A DNA stretch of 19,283 bases, from assembly GCA_024404735.1 (NCBI GenBank), contig JAKSPP010000016.1, positions 1 through 19,283 of the forward strand, given 5' to 3'. This DNA is from Oscillospiraceae bacterium. GTDB taxonomy: Bacteria; Bacillota; Clostridia; Oscillospirales; Oscillospiraceae. This document shows, in pieces, positions 1-8,041 of this stretch. The position numbers and the translations under genes are program-made. Numbering within the stretch: the stretch's first letter is position 1; the number at the start of each line of letters is the position of its first letter. Under the pieces are notes generated by a model. The model saw only the letters and a program-made list of their open reading frames with translations, had not been told where the DNA came from and made no database searches.

Positions 1-547
1 GAGGCTCTCTTATTCCGAGAAGGTCGAAGCCCGCATTGCAGAAGGCGGAAACGGAATGGAAGAGACTGAAGTAAATGCCTCTGCCGACACCGAAATCGGG
101 AATAAAGCGGATTGACAGAAGGGCGGCCCCGCAAAGCTCGAAGATGGCTGTATATTTAACTATCATCTTTGTAAGAGGCATTATCCCGCCCACGGCCCCT
201 GCGTTTATGCTTTCGACCATAAGCTCACGCTGCTGAAGCCCCATATTCTTTTTCATAAATGTGAAAAAGAGGGTTGCCATCGTCATAAAGCCCAGACCGC
301 CTATCTGAATAAGGCATATTATGACAATCTGCCCGAAGGTCGTCCAGTATGTGAATGTGTCATGAAGTATGAGTCCCGTTACGCAGGAGGCACTGGTTGC
401 CGTGAAAAATGCATCGGTGAAGCTTACGCTTCCGGCTTGCCGCGAGGCAGACGGAATAAGCAGAAGGGCGGTCCCTATCAGTATCATAATGAGATAACCC
501 AAAGCTATGACCTGCGTTCGGGAAAGCCGCCTTAAACGGTTTTTCAT
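1..547 (-). CDS. TrkH/KtrB-family potassium uptake channel subunit (N-terminal part, cut by window edge)
   Basis: This frame reads off the left edge of the window, so only the first 182 residues are present. The family forms the K+-translocating subunit of Trk/Ktr uptake systems in the cytoplasmic membrane and works with a cytoplasmic TrkA/KtrA RCK partner, which is not seen here. Visible features are a basic N-terminus, a first membrane helix at about residues 12-31, a first selectivity-filter loop with TSASCVTGL (about 51-59), a helix with GQIVIICLIQIGGLGFMTM (about 72-90), and a second filter-like loop HSVSAFCNAGFDLLG (about 164-178). These match P-loop repeats 1 and 2 of the usual four. 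The ATG has a GGAG site about 9 bases upstream and a good promoter further up. KtrB and TrkH cannot be separated from this fragment. The gene is transcribed separately from the upstream purine nucleoside phosphorylase because a terminator lies between them. Confidence 0.9.
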   Translation of the reverse strand, partial: MKNRLRRLSRTQVIALGYLIMILIGTALLLIPSASRQAGSVSFTDAFFTATSASCVTGLILHDTFTYWTTFGQIVIICLIQIGGLGFMTMATLFFTFMKKNMGLQQRELMVESINAGAVGGIMPLTKMIVKYTAIFELCGAALLSIRFIPDFGVGRGIYFSLFHSVSAFCNAGFDLLGIREP

Positions 548-582
548 GTATGTAAATTCTCCGATAATTTTAGTAATAAAAT

Positions 583-611
583 ATTATATCATTTTTTTAC
601 ATATTAAGCAA
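583..611 (-). promoter_or_regulatory. Sigma-A-like promoter of the trkH/ktrB-like gene
   Basis: On the minus strand, TTGCTT (611-606) and TATAAT (588-583) are separated by exactly 17 bases. The expected start site is near 576, giving a leader of about 29 bases before the ATG at 547. It lies downstream of the terminator at 642-670, so the potassium channel gene has its own promoter. Confidence 0.7.
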
Positions 612-641
612 ATGGTATTTGAATCAAAGAGCCCGTGATAT

Positions 642-670
642 AAAAAAAGGGGACAGGAAAAACCTGTCCC
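642..670 (-). terminator. Intrinsic terminator of the purine nucleoside phosphorylase gene
   Basis: Read on the minus strand, GGGACAGG and CCTGTCCC form an 8-bp GC-rich stem around a TTTTT loop, followed at once by a run of seven T. It begins about 30 bases after the stop codon at 701-703, as expected for a Rho-independent terminator. Confidence 0.88.
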
Positions 671-700
671 GTCTGATTATGAAGCTTTTTGAAATAGAAC

Positions 701-1522
701 TTACATTTCCTCAAGGCACTCGAGAACAAGCTTTGAGAAATAGCCCGATGCCTTCTGTCCCTCGGCAATGACCTCCTCGCCGGAGAGAACCGTGGTGGAA
801 ATGCCCGCTGCCATATTTGTAAGTAAAGAGAGACCGAGAATTTCCATGCCGCACTGAACTGCGGCCGTAACCTCGGGTACCGTTGACATTCCGATGGCAT
901 CTGCGCCCAGAATCGAGGCTGCTCTTATCTCTGCGGGAGTTTCAAACTGAGGACCTGCAAAATACATATATACGCCTTCACGAAGAGGAATTCCGAGAGA
1001 CTCTGCCTTCTCCTTTGCAAGCTCTCTCAGCTTCGGAGTATAGGCACTTGACATATCGAAAAAGCGCGGGCCGAATTCTTCTATGTTTTCGCCCCTTAGA
1101 GGGCTGTCTGCAAAGAAGCGCATATGGTCCGAGATAAGCATAATATCGCCGATTTTCCAGTCGGGACGGACAGAACCCGCTGCGTTTGTCACGATAAGCT
1201 TTCCTGCACCCAGAAGTCTGACTGTGCGAAGAGCATAGGCAACCTCCTCCATGGAATAGCCCTCATAGTAGTGCATACGGCCCTGCATAACAGCAACGTT
1301 TTTTCCTCTGATCCTTCCGAAAACAAAGCGACCTGCGTGTCCGGGGGCAGTGGATTTCTTGAAATTCGGGATGCTGCCGTAATCTACAAAAACGGGATTC
1401 TCTACAAGGTCTCCGATGAAGCCGAGGCCGGAGCCGAGAATAAGAAGAATGTCGGGGGTAAACTCACCTATAATGCTCTTTATATAGTCGGCACTTTTTC
1501 TGTAATCTTCAATCCTAAACAT
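701..1522 (-). CDS. Purine nucleoside phosphorylase (inosine/guanosine type)
   Basis: The 273-residue product belongs to the trimeric PNP/MTAP family, which cleaves purine nucleosides with phosphate to the free base and (deoxy)ribose-1-phosphate in cytoplasmic purine salvage. Phosphate- and sugar-site motifs are in order: GSGLG (30-34), GHAGR (61-65), QGRMHYYEG (80-88), TNAAGS (112-117), GPQFETPAE (190-198) and GMSTVPE (211-217). Glu194 and Asn236 (in TNMAAG) occupy the base-binding positions typical of 6-oxopurine-specific enzymes, which argues against methylthioadenosine phosphorylase. The length is normal for the family. The ATG has an AGGTG site about 7 bases upstream and a strong promoter at 1590-1618. 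The gene is monocistronic, ending at the terminator at 642-670, and divergent from a LysR regulator that could control it (inference). The symbol could be punA, pnp or deoD depending on the database. Confidence 0.95.
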   Translation of the reverse strand: MFRIEDYRKSADYIKSIIGEFTPDILLILGSGLGFIGDLVENPVFVDYGSIPNFKKSTAPGHAGRFVFGRIRGKNVAVMQGRMHYYEGYSMEEVAYALRTVRLLGAGKLIVTNAAGSVRPDWKIGDIMLISDHMRFFADSPLRGENIEEFGPRFFDMSSAYTPKLRELAKEKAESLGIPLREGVYMYFAGPQFETPAEIRAASILGADAIGMSTVPEVTAAVQCGMEILGLSLLTNMAAGISTTVLSGEEVIAEGQKASGYFSKLVLECLEEM

Positions 1523-1589
1523 ATTTTCACCTGCAAATAAAAAATAAGCTTTTCGTCAAAAACCGGCTGTTTTCCCGAAAAACAATGAA

Positions 1590-1618
1590 ATTATATAACA
1601 CAATATCCCAAAAATCAA
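1590..1618 (-). promoter_or_regulatory. Sigma-A-like promoter of the purine nucleoside phosphorylase gene
   Basis: On the minus strand, TTGATT (1618-1613) and a perfect TATAAT (1595-1590) are 17 bases apart. The predicted start is near 1583, leaving a leader of about 60 bases before the ATG at 1522. Confidence 0.75.
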
Positions 1619-1630
1619 ATAATTTTTAAC

Positions 1631-1652
1631 CCCTTCCGGACCGGCGGAAGGG
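1631..1652. promoter_or_regulatory. Inverted repeat between divergent promoters (possible operator)
   Basis: CCCTTCCG (1631-1638) and CGGAAGGG (1645-1652) form a perfect 8-bp inverted repeat around GACCGG. It lies between the two outward-facing promoters of the phosphorylase and LysR genes, just upstream of both -35 boxes. LysR-type regulators commonly bind dyads in such positions. No gene end is nearby on either strand, so a terminator role is less likely. Binding by this LysR protein is inferred only from location. Confidence 0.4.
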
Positions 1653-1676
1653 AAGGCGGGAGTCCTCAAAAAAAAC

Positions 1677-1705
1677 TTGAATTATTTCCCGAAAAAGTAT
1701 AGAAT
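1677..1705 (+). promoter_or_regulatory. Sigma-A-like promoter of the lysR-xer gene run
   Basis: TTGAAT (1677-1682) and TAGAAT (1700-1705) are separated by 17 bases, with a predicted start near 1712. A TATAAT at 1712-1717 has no matching -35 box at the right distance. The leader to the ATG at 1748 would be about 36 bases. Confidence 0.55.
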
Positions 1706-1747
1706 ACCCTTTATAATGCAGATGGTATGCTCTGGAGGACTATAACT

Positions 1748-2659
1748 ATGGATACTTTGCAGCTTAAGCTCTTTCTTTCCCTGTCAAAGACGCTGAACTT
1801 CACCAAAACAGCGAACGAATTCTATGTTACTCAGCCCACTGTAAGCAACTATGTCAAATCCCTTGAAAGCAGCATAGGGGTAAAGCTCTTAAACCGCGAC
1901 AGCCACAGCGTATCCCTCACTCCCGAGGGTCAGGAGTTTGTCCGCTATGCAAACAGGCTTATTGCGCTTCAGAATGAGGCAGAGGAGCGTATCCGCAACC
2001 TTGCCGGAGGAAGAAGAGGCTTCATAAGAATAGCAATGCTTTCCTCCGCTGCCGCCCTTTTTTCGGAATTTCTCGGGGAATATGCCTCCAAATACCCCGA
2101 GGTTCAGGTAAATGTTGACCTCCTTGAGGGCTCTGAGATGATGGAGGCTCTTATCAAAAACAATTACGACCTCTATCTCTGTCATGAGCATATGCTTCCG
2201 GAAACAGACAGCATTGCCCATGCGGTTATTTCCCGTGCCCGCCTTACTCTTTTTGTCAATAAGGCAGATGCCCCCGCAATTGATATGAATGACTGGTCAT
2301 CCCTTTCTCATCTGCGCTTTGTTTCAACTCCCGCAGAGGACTTTACCCTCTCCATGCAGATTAACAAGATGTGTGCAAAGAGAGGCATTTCTCCGGATGT
2401 TATCAATTTCTATAACAGGGCGGATATGGCTCTGATTGCCGTTAATTCCGGTGTCGGTGTCGCAATCCTCCCGCCTCAGCTTACGGACTTCTACAAATGC
2501 GAAAATGTGGTCGGTCTCCCCATTGAGGGAGATGACGCCAATATCTTTATGGTAATTGCATGGCGTAAGGACAGCGGAAACGATGATGCCCGAAACTTCC
2601 TTTCTCTGGACTCTCTGAAAAAACATTTTGACGCAAATAAAGAGGCGGGAATTATATGA
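1748..2659 (+). CDS. LysR-family transcriptional regulator
   Basis: The 303-residue product is a standard-length LysR-type regulator, a dimeric or tetrameric DNA-binding protein that senses a small co-inducer. The N-terminal winged helix-turn-helix covers about residues 1-60, with the typical series FTKTANEFYVTQPTVSNYVK (18-37) and the wing VKLLNRDSHSVSLTPEG. The effector-binding domain starts at about residue 92 (FIRIAMLSS). I chose ATG 1748 because GGAGGA at 1734-1739 is well spaced; the longer frame from 1727 would overlap that ribosome-binding site and add an atypical heptapeptide. The gene is divergent from the purine nucleoside phosphorylase and overlaps the recombinase gene by 4 bases (ATGA), so it is translationally coupled to it. 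The ligand and targets cannot be told from sequence; the divergent gene and its own operon are natural candidates. Confidence 0.92.
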   Translation: MDTLQLKLFLSLSKTLNFTKTANEFYVTQPTVSNYVKSLESSIGVKLLNRDSHSVSLTPEGQEFVRYANRLIALQNEAEERIRNLAGGRRGFIRIAMLSSAAALFSEFLGEYASKYPEVQVNVDLLEGSEMMEALIKNNYDLYLCHEHMLPETDSIAHAVISRARLTLFVNKADAPAIDMNDWSSLSHLRFVSTPAEDFTLSMQINKMCAKRGISPDVINFYNRADMALIAVNSGVGVAILPPQLTDFYKCENVVGLPIEGDDANIFMVIAWRKDSGNDDARNFLSLDSLKKHFDANKEAGII

Positions 2660-3657
2660 CGGATGCAAAGGAAATGCCCTCCGTTCTTCGTGATTTTCTT
2701 GCATATCACGAGACGATAAAGGGGCATTCTAAAAAAACAAGCGACGAATACTATCTTGACCTGCGCACCTTTTTCCGCTTTCTGAAGCTGAACAGGGGTC
2801 TTTGCCCCCGCACCTCGGAGCTGGACGAAATATCCATTTCCGATATCGATATCAATTTCGTGGGCTCCGTTACGCTTACGGAGGTCTATGAATACCTTGC
2901 CTTTTTAAGCCGCGACAGGGTTAAAAATCAACGCAGCCGAAGCAAGGAATACGGTCTTTCCGCAAATTCAAGGGCGAGAAAGATATCCTCTATAAAAAGC
3001 TTTTACAAATACCTTACAGTCAAGGCAAAGCTTTTAAGCTCAAATCCCGTACAGGACCTGGATTCTCCCAAGGCCCCGAAAACTCTTCCCAAATATCTCA
3101 CACTGGATGAAAGCCGTGCTCTTCTCAATGCGGTCGACGGAAGGAATAAGGAGAGGGATTTCTGCATAATAAGCATTTTCTTAAACTGCGGACTTCGTGT
3201 CAGTGAAATCGTCGGCCTCAACATAACGGATATCAGGGCAGACAGCCTTCGTGTCCTCGGTAAGGGTAGCAAGGAACGCTTTGTGTTCTTAAACGACCTT
3301 GCGGCAGCTTCCATTAATGACTATCTTGCTGTCAGAAAGACAATAGACGCTCCCGGAGAGAATGCACTTTTCCTCTCTGCAAGAAAGCAGAGAATGAGCC
3401 GTGAAACAGTTCACGCAATGGTGAAAAACACACTTCTCAAGGCAGGGCTTTCCGCAGAGGAATATTCCTGCCATAAGCTCCGCCATACTGCGGCAACGCT
3501 TATGCTTCGCAACGGCGTTGATGTCAGAACCCTTCAGGAGCTTCTCGGACATGAAAATCTCAACACAACCCAGATTTACACTCATATAGATAACTCCGAC
3601 CTTAAAACGGCGGCTCTTGCCAATCCTCTTGCGGATTTTAAGAAAAAGGAAAACTGA
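2656..3657 (+). CDS. Tyrosine recombinase, XerC/XerD-like
   Basis: The 333-residue product has an N-terminal SAM-like core-binding domain (about 8-125) and a C-terminal catalytic domain (about 145-325). All expected catalytic residues are visible: Arg181 (in CGLRVSEI), Lys203 (GKGSKER), His273 and Arg276 (HKLRHTAA), His299 (LLGHENLNTT) and the nucleophile Tyr308 (QIYTHI). Such enzymes resolve chromosome dimers at dif or integrate elements. It is some 35 residues longer than classic XerC/XerD, mainly because of extra sequence at about 48-73 and 87-100 in the N-terminal domain. Its start overlaps the LysR stop by 4 bases. No attachment site, excisionase or phage gene is near, so a chromosomal Xer role is favoured over an element integrase. 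XerC cannot be distinguished from XerD here. Confidence 0.9.
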   Translation: MTDAKEMPSVLRDFLAYHETIKGHSKKTSDEYYLDLRTFFRFLKLNRGLCPRTSELDEISISDIDINFVGSVTLTEVYEYLAFLSRDRVKNQRSRSKEYGLSANSRARKISSIKSFYKYLTVKAKLLSSNPVQDLDSPKAPKTLPKYLTLDESRALLNAVDGRNKERDFCIISIFLNCGLRVSEIVGLNITDIRADSLRVLGKGSKERFVFLNDLAAASINDYLAVRKTIDAPGENALFLSARKQRMSRETVHAMVKNTLLKAGLSAEEYSCHKLRHTAATLMLRNGVDVRTLQELLGHENLNTTQIYTHIDNSDLKTAALANPLADFKKKEN

Positions 3658-3669
3658 TACACTTCTATT

Positions 3670-5064
3670 ATGGTTTTTTCAAGTCTTCTGTTTATGTTCA
3701 TATATCTGCCCGTTGTGCTGCTTGTTTACTATGCTTCTCCGGTCAGATTCAGAAATATATGGCTCTTTATAGTAAACCTCGTCTTCTACGGCTGGGGAGA
3801 GCCTGTTTATATTCTTTTAATGCTCTTCTCTATTACCTTCAACTATTTCTTCGGAATAGCCGTCGGAAAATATAAAGGTGAGCAAAAAAAGGCAAAGGTC
3901 CTTCTGAAGCTGTGCATAGTACTTAATCTCCTGCTTCTGGGCTTCTTCAAGTACTACGGGCTGTTTGCATCAAGCATAAATGCTCTCGGCCTTATTACAC
4001 TTCCCGTCCTGTCCCTTGAGCTTCCCATAGGTATTTCCTTCTATACCTTCCAGACCATGAGCTACCCCATTGACGTATACAGAGGGGATGCCGATGTTCA
4101 GAAAAACTACATAAGCTTCGGTACCTTCGTTGCTCTCTTCCCTCAGTTAATAGCCGGCCCCATTGTCCGATACAAGGACATTGCCTCCCAGCTCGGCTTC
4201 AGACCTACGGGGGCGGAGCAGTTTTCAAGGGGGGTCGAGCGCTTTGCCGTCGGTCTCGGTAAAAAGGTTCTTCTGGCAAACAGTATCGGTGCCCTCTGGG
4301 ATATTTACTCCGCCTCTCCGGCCTCGGAGCTGACTGTAGTGGGATCGTGGATGGGTATACTGGCCTTTTCACTGCAGATTTATTTCGATTTTTCCGGCTA
4401 CAGCGATATGGCAATCGGCCTTGGCAAAATGCTGGGCTTTGAGTTTCTGGAAAACTTCAATTATCCCTATATTTCAAAAAGCGCAACGGAGTTCTGGAGA
4501 AGATGGCACATCTCCCTCGGCTCATGGTTCAGGGATTACGTATATATTCCTCTCGGAGGAAACCGCTGCTCAAAGGGAAGGCAGTTTTTCAATATTATCG
4601 TTGTGTGGGCCCTTACGGGCTTCTGGCACGGGGCCAGCTGGACCTTCCTTTTCTGGGGACTATACTATGCCGTTTTCCTCTGCCTTGAGAAGAGCTTTTA
4701 TCTTAAAGCCCTTGAAAGGAGCAATGTTCTCGGACATATTTACGGAGTGCTTGTTGCAGTATGCGGCTGGGTGCTTTTCGATATGCCCACTCTCGGCTCG
4801 GCCCTCGGATATTACGGCGCAATGTTCGGAATTAAGGCATCCGGCTTCATTTCCGCCTATGATATTTTCTATCTGAAGAGCTATGCTCTTACCCTCGCAC
4901 TGTCGGTCTTTGCCTGCCTTCCTATCGGCAAAAGGCTTTATTCCGGCCTTTCCGAAAATGCAAGGGCCGTTTTGTCACCCTGCCTTATTCTCATTGTCCT
5001 TGTATTTTGCACAGCCTATCTTGTTGACGCAAGCTACAATCCCTTCCTCTACTTCAGATTCTGA
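3670..5064 (+). CDS. MBOAT-family membrane O-acyltransferase (AlgI/DltB-like)
   Basis: The 464-residue polytopic membrane protein belongs to the membrane-bound O-acyltransferase family. Its relatives AlgI, PatA and DltB move an acyl group from a cytoplasmic donor across the membrane for attachment to alginate, peptidoglycan or teichoic acid. The N-terminus MVFSSLLFMFIYLPVVLLVYY is typical of the AlgI type. Family signatures include LPIGISFYTFQTMSYPIDVYRG (about 118-139), FPQLIAGPIVRY (157-168), FWRRWHISLGSWFRDYVYIP (275-294) with His280, and TGFWHGASWTFLFWGLYY with the invariant His320. Many hydrophobic helices cover the rest. Only 12 bases separate it from the recombinase stop, and no well-placed Shine-Dalgarno site is visible (AAGGA is about 19 bases away), so translation may depend on coupling. 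The next gene is its likely partner. The acceptor polymer is unknown. Confidence 0.93.
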   Translation: MVFSSLLFMFIYLPVVLLVYYASPVRFRNIWLFIVNLVFYGWGEPVYILLMLFSITFNYFFGIAVGKYKGEQKKAKVLLKLCIVLNLLLLGFFKYYGLFASSINALGLITLPVLSLELPIGISFYTFQTMSYPIDVYRGDADVQKNYISFGTFVALFPQLIAGPIVRYKDIASQLGFRPTGAEQFSRGVERFAVGLGKKVLLANSIGALWDIYSASPASELTVVGSWMGILAFSLQIYFDFSGYSDMAIGLGKMLGFEFLENFNYPYISKSATEFWRRWHISLGSWFRDYVYIPLGGNRCSKGRQFFNIIVVWALTGFWHGASWTFLFWGLYYAVFLCLEKSFYLKALERSNVLGHIYGVLVAVCGWVLFDMPTLGSALGYYGAMFGIKASGFISAYDIFYLKSYALTLALSVFACLPIGKRLYSGLSENARAVLSPCLILIVLVFCTAYLVDASYNPFLYFRF

Positions 5065-5085
5065 TTTCATAATTTAGGATATACT

Positions 5086-6222
5086 ATGTCAAAGGATAAT
5101 AAAAAAACAAAAGCGGCGGGCTTTATTTCCTCTGCGGTGTTTCTTGTCTTTATTTTTGGATTTTTCATCGCCAACCTGATTACTCCGGACAGAAGCTTTT
5201 CCGAGCAGGAGAACAAGGTGCTCAAAAGTATGCCCGCCTTCTCATTTGAGTCTCTTTTCAGCGGAAGCTTTACTAAAGAGTTTGAAACATATATCTCCGA
5301 GCAGTTTGTCCTCCGTGACAGGTGGATAAGTCTTAAGGCGGAAACGGAGCTTCTCCTCGGAAAGGGGCAGAATAACGGTGTTTTTAAGACCTCCTCCGGA
5401 AGGCTTTTAAAGAGCTTTAATTCTCCCTCGGATGCCGAAATTGCCGAAGCTGCGGCTTTCGTAAATGCTCTTTGCGAGAATGCTCCCGACACCGATGTGG
5501 TTTTTGCTCTTATTCCCGGGGCTTCCGAAATATATTCCTCCGAAATGCCGAAGGGTGCGCCCAATGACAGCCAGAAGGAGTACATTGATAAAACCTATTC
5601 CCTCATTAACTGCACCTGTGCGGATATTTATACACCCCTTTATGCCCGCGCCGATGAGTATATATTCTATAATACGGACCATCACTGGACTACTCTCGGT
5701 GCCTACTATGCCTATGACGCTCTGGGGCAGTATCTCGGCTATGGTGCAAAGCCCCTTGCTTCCTATTCTCCGGAGCTTTTAAGTGACGGGTTTCTGGGAA
5801 CAAGTCACTCCTCCTCCGGCTTTACCGGCCTTACAAAGGACAGCATATTCAGATACGTGTCCGGGGATAATCTCAGTATAGTCCGCTTTAATAACGGAAA
5901 AGAGGAAGAAATATCCATGTACGATGAGAGCTACCTCTCAAAGAAGGATAAGTATTCCGTTTTCTACGGGGGCAATACTCCTCTTCTGAAAATCCGCTCC
6001 TCCGCAGAGGGGAAAAAGCTTCTTATTATCCGCGATTCCTATACCGACAGTCTCTCGCCCTTCCTGACAGAGAGCTTTTCGGAAATACATATTTTAGACC
6101 TTCGCTATTACAGACTGAGCCTCAAAAAATATATTGAGGAAAACGGATTTGACGAAATCCTTGTTATTTACAGCACTGTCAATTTTGCGGAGGATACAAA
6201 CCTGTTTTTACTTGCTCAGTAA
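5086..6222 (+). CDS. DHHW-motif, AlgX/AlgJ-like SGNH-fold membrane-anchored protein
   Basis: The 378-residue protein has a single N-terminal membrane anchor (about 12-32) after a lysine-rich start, so the rest should lie outside the membrane. The region RSFSEQENKVLKSMP (36-50) is typical of DHHW proteins. The NTDHHWTTLGAYYAYDAL block carries DHHW at 198-201, and RDSYTDSLSPF (316-326) fits the nucleophile motif. By analogy with AlgX, the triad would be Asp198, His200 and Ser318. AlgX/AlgJ-type proteins take an acetyl group supplied by an MBOAT protein and transfer it to polysaccharide hydroxyls. The gene follows the MBOAT gene by 21 bases, with its own AGGA site 6 bases before the ATG, which supports a functional pair. 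The acceptor could be an exopolysaccharide, wall polymer or peptidoglycan; sequence alone does not decide. Confidence 0.88.
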   Translation: MSKDNKKTKAAGFISSAVFLVFIFGFFIANLITPDRSFSEQENKVLKSMPAFSFESLFSGSFTKEFETYISEQFVLRDRWISLKAETELLLGKGQNNGVFKTSSGRLLKSFNSPSDAEIAEAAAFVNALCENAPDTDVVFALIPGASEIYSSEMPKGAPNDSQKEYIDKTYSLINCTCADIYTPLYARADEYIFYNTDHHWTTLGAYYAYDALGQYLGYGAKPLASYSPELLSDGFLGTSHSSSGFTGLTKDSIFRYVSGDNLSIVRFNNGKEEEISMYDESYLSKKDKYSVFYGGNTPLLKIRSSAEGKKLLIIRDSYTDSLSPFLTESFSEIHILDLRYYRLSLKKYIEENGFDEILVIYSTVNFAEDTNLFLLAQ

Positions 6223-6234
6223 GGAGATGTTATT

Positions 6235-8028
6235 ATGGCTGAAATAATGAACAGAAAAGACCTCCCCCGTGAGGATACATGGGCCGTTGAGGACCTTTTC
6301 CCGGATAACGAGTCCTGGGAAAAGGAGTTTTCCGCACTTTCCTCAATGGTTTCCGAATTTGAAGCATTCAGGGGAAAAATCGGCGAGAGCGCTAAAAATC
6401 TCTATGACTGCCTTTCACTGGAGGCCGATTTGCTCTGTCGCTTTGACAGACTGTATTGCTATGCTCATCTTAATGCCGATGCCGATACCGCAGACCAGTT
6501 TTTCCTTTCCATGGTTGGCAGAGCAATGTCACTTTATGTTTCCGCATGCTCCGCAATAGCGTTTATTCCGGTTGAAATTTCGGCTATTCCCGAGGACACT
6601 CTCAAGGCTTATATGTCCGCACCGGAGGCGAACAGAATTTTTGACAGGAGTATTGAGCTTACTCTTCGCAATAAGCCCCATATGCGCTCTGCCGAGGTGG
6701 AGGAGCTCCTTGCAAAGGCATCCGAGGCAACCTCTGCTCCCTCCGAGGTTTTCAAGATGCTTAACAATGCCGATGCAAAGTTTGATGAGATTACCGATGA
6801 GGACGGAAATAAGGTTCCCATGACTCACGGACGCTACGGCACTTATCTTGAGAGCAAATGCCGCAGGGTAAGGCAGGAGGCCTTCTCCTCCATGTATAAA
6901 TTCTTCGGTGACCATATTAACACCCTTGCCGCCAATATGTACGGTAATGTCAAGACGGGCCTGTTCAATGCCGAGGCAAGAGGCTACGGTTCTGCCAGAG
7001 AAATGTTCCTTCATTCCTCCAACATCCCCGAGGAGGTGTATGATAACCTCATTGAAACGGTACACAGATACAACCATTTTATGTACAGATATGTTGCTCT
7101 TCGAAAGAAGTGCCTTGGCCTTGACGAGCTTCATATGTACGACCTTTACACCCCCATCGTTGAGCTCCCGGAGAAAAAGTACAGCTTTGAAGAGGCAAAG
7201 GAGCTTTGCCTTGAGGCTGTAAAACCCATGGGTGAGGAATATGTCGAGGCCTTTAAGAAGGGCCTTTCCGAGCGCTGGATTGACTTCCGAGAGAATAAGG
7301 GCAAGCGTTCCGGTGCTTACTGCTCCGGCGCATATTCGCCCCATCCCTATGTGCTTATGACGTACAGGGAGACCCTTGACAATGTCTTTACGCTCATTCA
7401 TGAAATGGGCCATGCAATGCATTCCTATTTCAGCAACAAAACCCAGCCCTATCCCACAAGCGGCTATAAAATCTTTGTTGCCGAGGTTGCCTCAACCTGC
7501 AATGAGGCTCTTCTTAACAAATATCTTCTCTCACGCTCCGAGGATAAAGCGGAAAAGGCATTTATTCTCAATTCCTACCTCGACAGTGTAAAGGGCACTC
7601 TTTTCCGCCAGACTATGTTTGCCGAGTTTGAGAGATTTATGCATTCTTCCCACCAGAAGGGTGAGGTTCTGGGCGCCGAGATGCTTTGCTCCTTCTATAA
7701 GAACCTTAACAAAGAGTATTTCGGTGACGGAATTGTCATTGACGATGAAATTTCCCGTGAGTGGGCAAGAATTCCCCATTTCTACACCCCCTTCTATGTA
7801 TACCAGTACGCAACAGGCTTCTCTGCTGCGGTTTGCCTGTCCGAGAAAATCCTGAAGGGCGGCGAGAATGTGGAAAAATATATGAACTTCCTCAAGGGCG
7901 GCGGAAGCAAGGACCCCATCGACCTTCTTCTCGGCGCCGGTGTTGATATGCGCACTCCCGAGCCTATTGTTTCCGCAATGGAAACCTTTGAAAGTGCTCT
8001 TTCTCAGCTTGAGGAGCTTCTCGCTTAA
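6235..8028 (+). CDS. pepF: Oligoendopeptidase F (M3B zinc metallopeptidase)
   Basis: The 597-residue cytoplasmic protein matches PepF in length and order: an N-terminal helical region beginning NRKDLPREDTWAVEDLFPDNESWE, then the M3 catalytic domain. The zinc site is HEMGHAMHSYF with His389, Glu390 and His393, followed by Glu417 in FVAEVASTCNEALL as third ligand. FYVYQYATGFSAA near the C-terminus is also characteristic. PepF cleaves short oligopeptides (roughly 6-18 residues) during peptide turnover. AAGGAG at 6221-6226 overlaps the stop of the preceding gene and sits 8 bases before the ATG, so the two are probably co-transcribed. No signal peptide is seen. No functional link to the acylation pair is known; the association may be only positional. 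Confidence 0.96.
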   Translation: MAEIMNRKDLPREDTWAVEDLFPDNESWEKEFSALSSMVSEFEAFRGKIGESAKNLYDCLSLEADLLCRFDRLYCYAHLNADADTADQFFLSMVGRAMSLYVSACSAIAFIPVEISAIPEDTLKAYMSAPEANRIFDRSIELTLRNKPHMRSAEVEELLAKASEATSAPSEVFKMLNNADAKFDEITDEDGNKVPMTHGRYGTYLESKCRRVRQEAFSSMYKFFGDHINTLAANMYGNVKTGLFNAEARGYGSAREMFLHSSNIPEEVYDNLIETVHRYNHFMYRYVALRKKCLGLDELHMYDLYTPIVELPEKKYSFEEAKELCLEAVKPMGEEYVEAFKKGLSERWIDFRENKGKRSGAYCSGAYSPHPYVLMTYRETLDNVFTLIHEMGHAMHSYFSNKTQPYPTSGYKIFVAEVASTCNEALLNKYLLSRSEDKAEKAFILNSYLDSVKGTLFRQTMFAEFERFMHSSHQKGEVLGAEMLCSFYKNLNKEYFGDGIVIDDEISREWARIPHFYTPFYVYQYATGFSAAVCLSEKILKGGENVEKYMNFLKGGGSKDPIDLLLGAGVDMRTPEPIVSAMETFESALSQLEELLA

Positions 8029-8041
8029 ATGAGTAAAACAA

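Noticed and set aside
1631..1652. The GC-rich dyad as a Rho-independent terminator
   Set aside because: On the plus strand no T-run follows and no gene ends there. On the minus strand a T-rich stretch follows, but no minus-strand gene lies upstream.
2656..3657. The tyrosine recombinase as the integrase of a mobile element
   Set aside because: There is no tRNA, direct repeat, excisionase, relaxase or phage gene nearby, and its base composition and codon use look like those of its neighbours.
6529..7422. A 297-codon open frame on the minus strand inside pepF
   Set aside because: It lies wholly opposite a well-supported oligoendopeptidase with intact zinc-site motifs, shows no recognisable domain, and follows from the codon bias of the plus strand.
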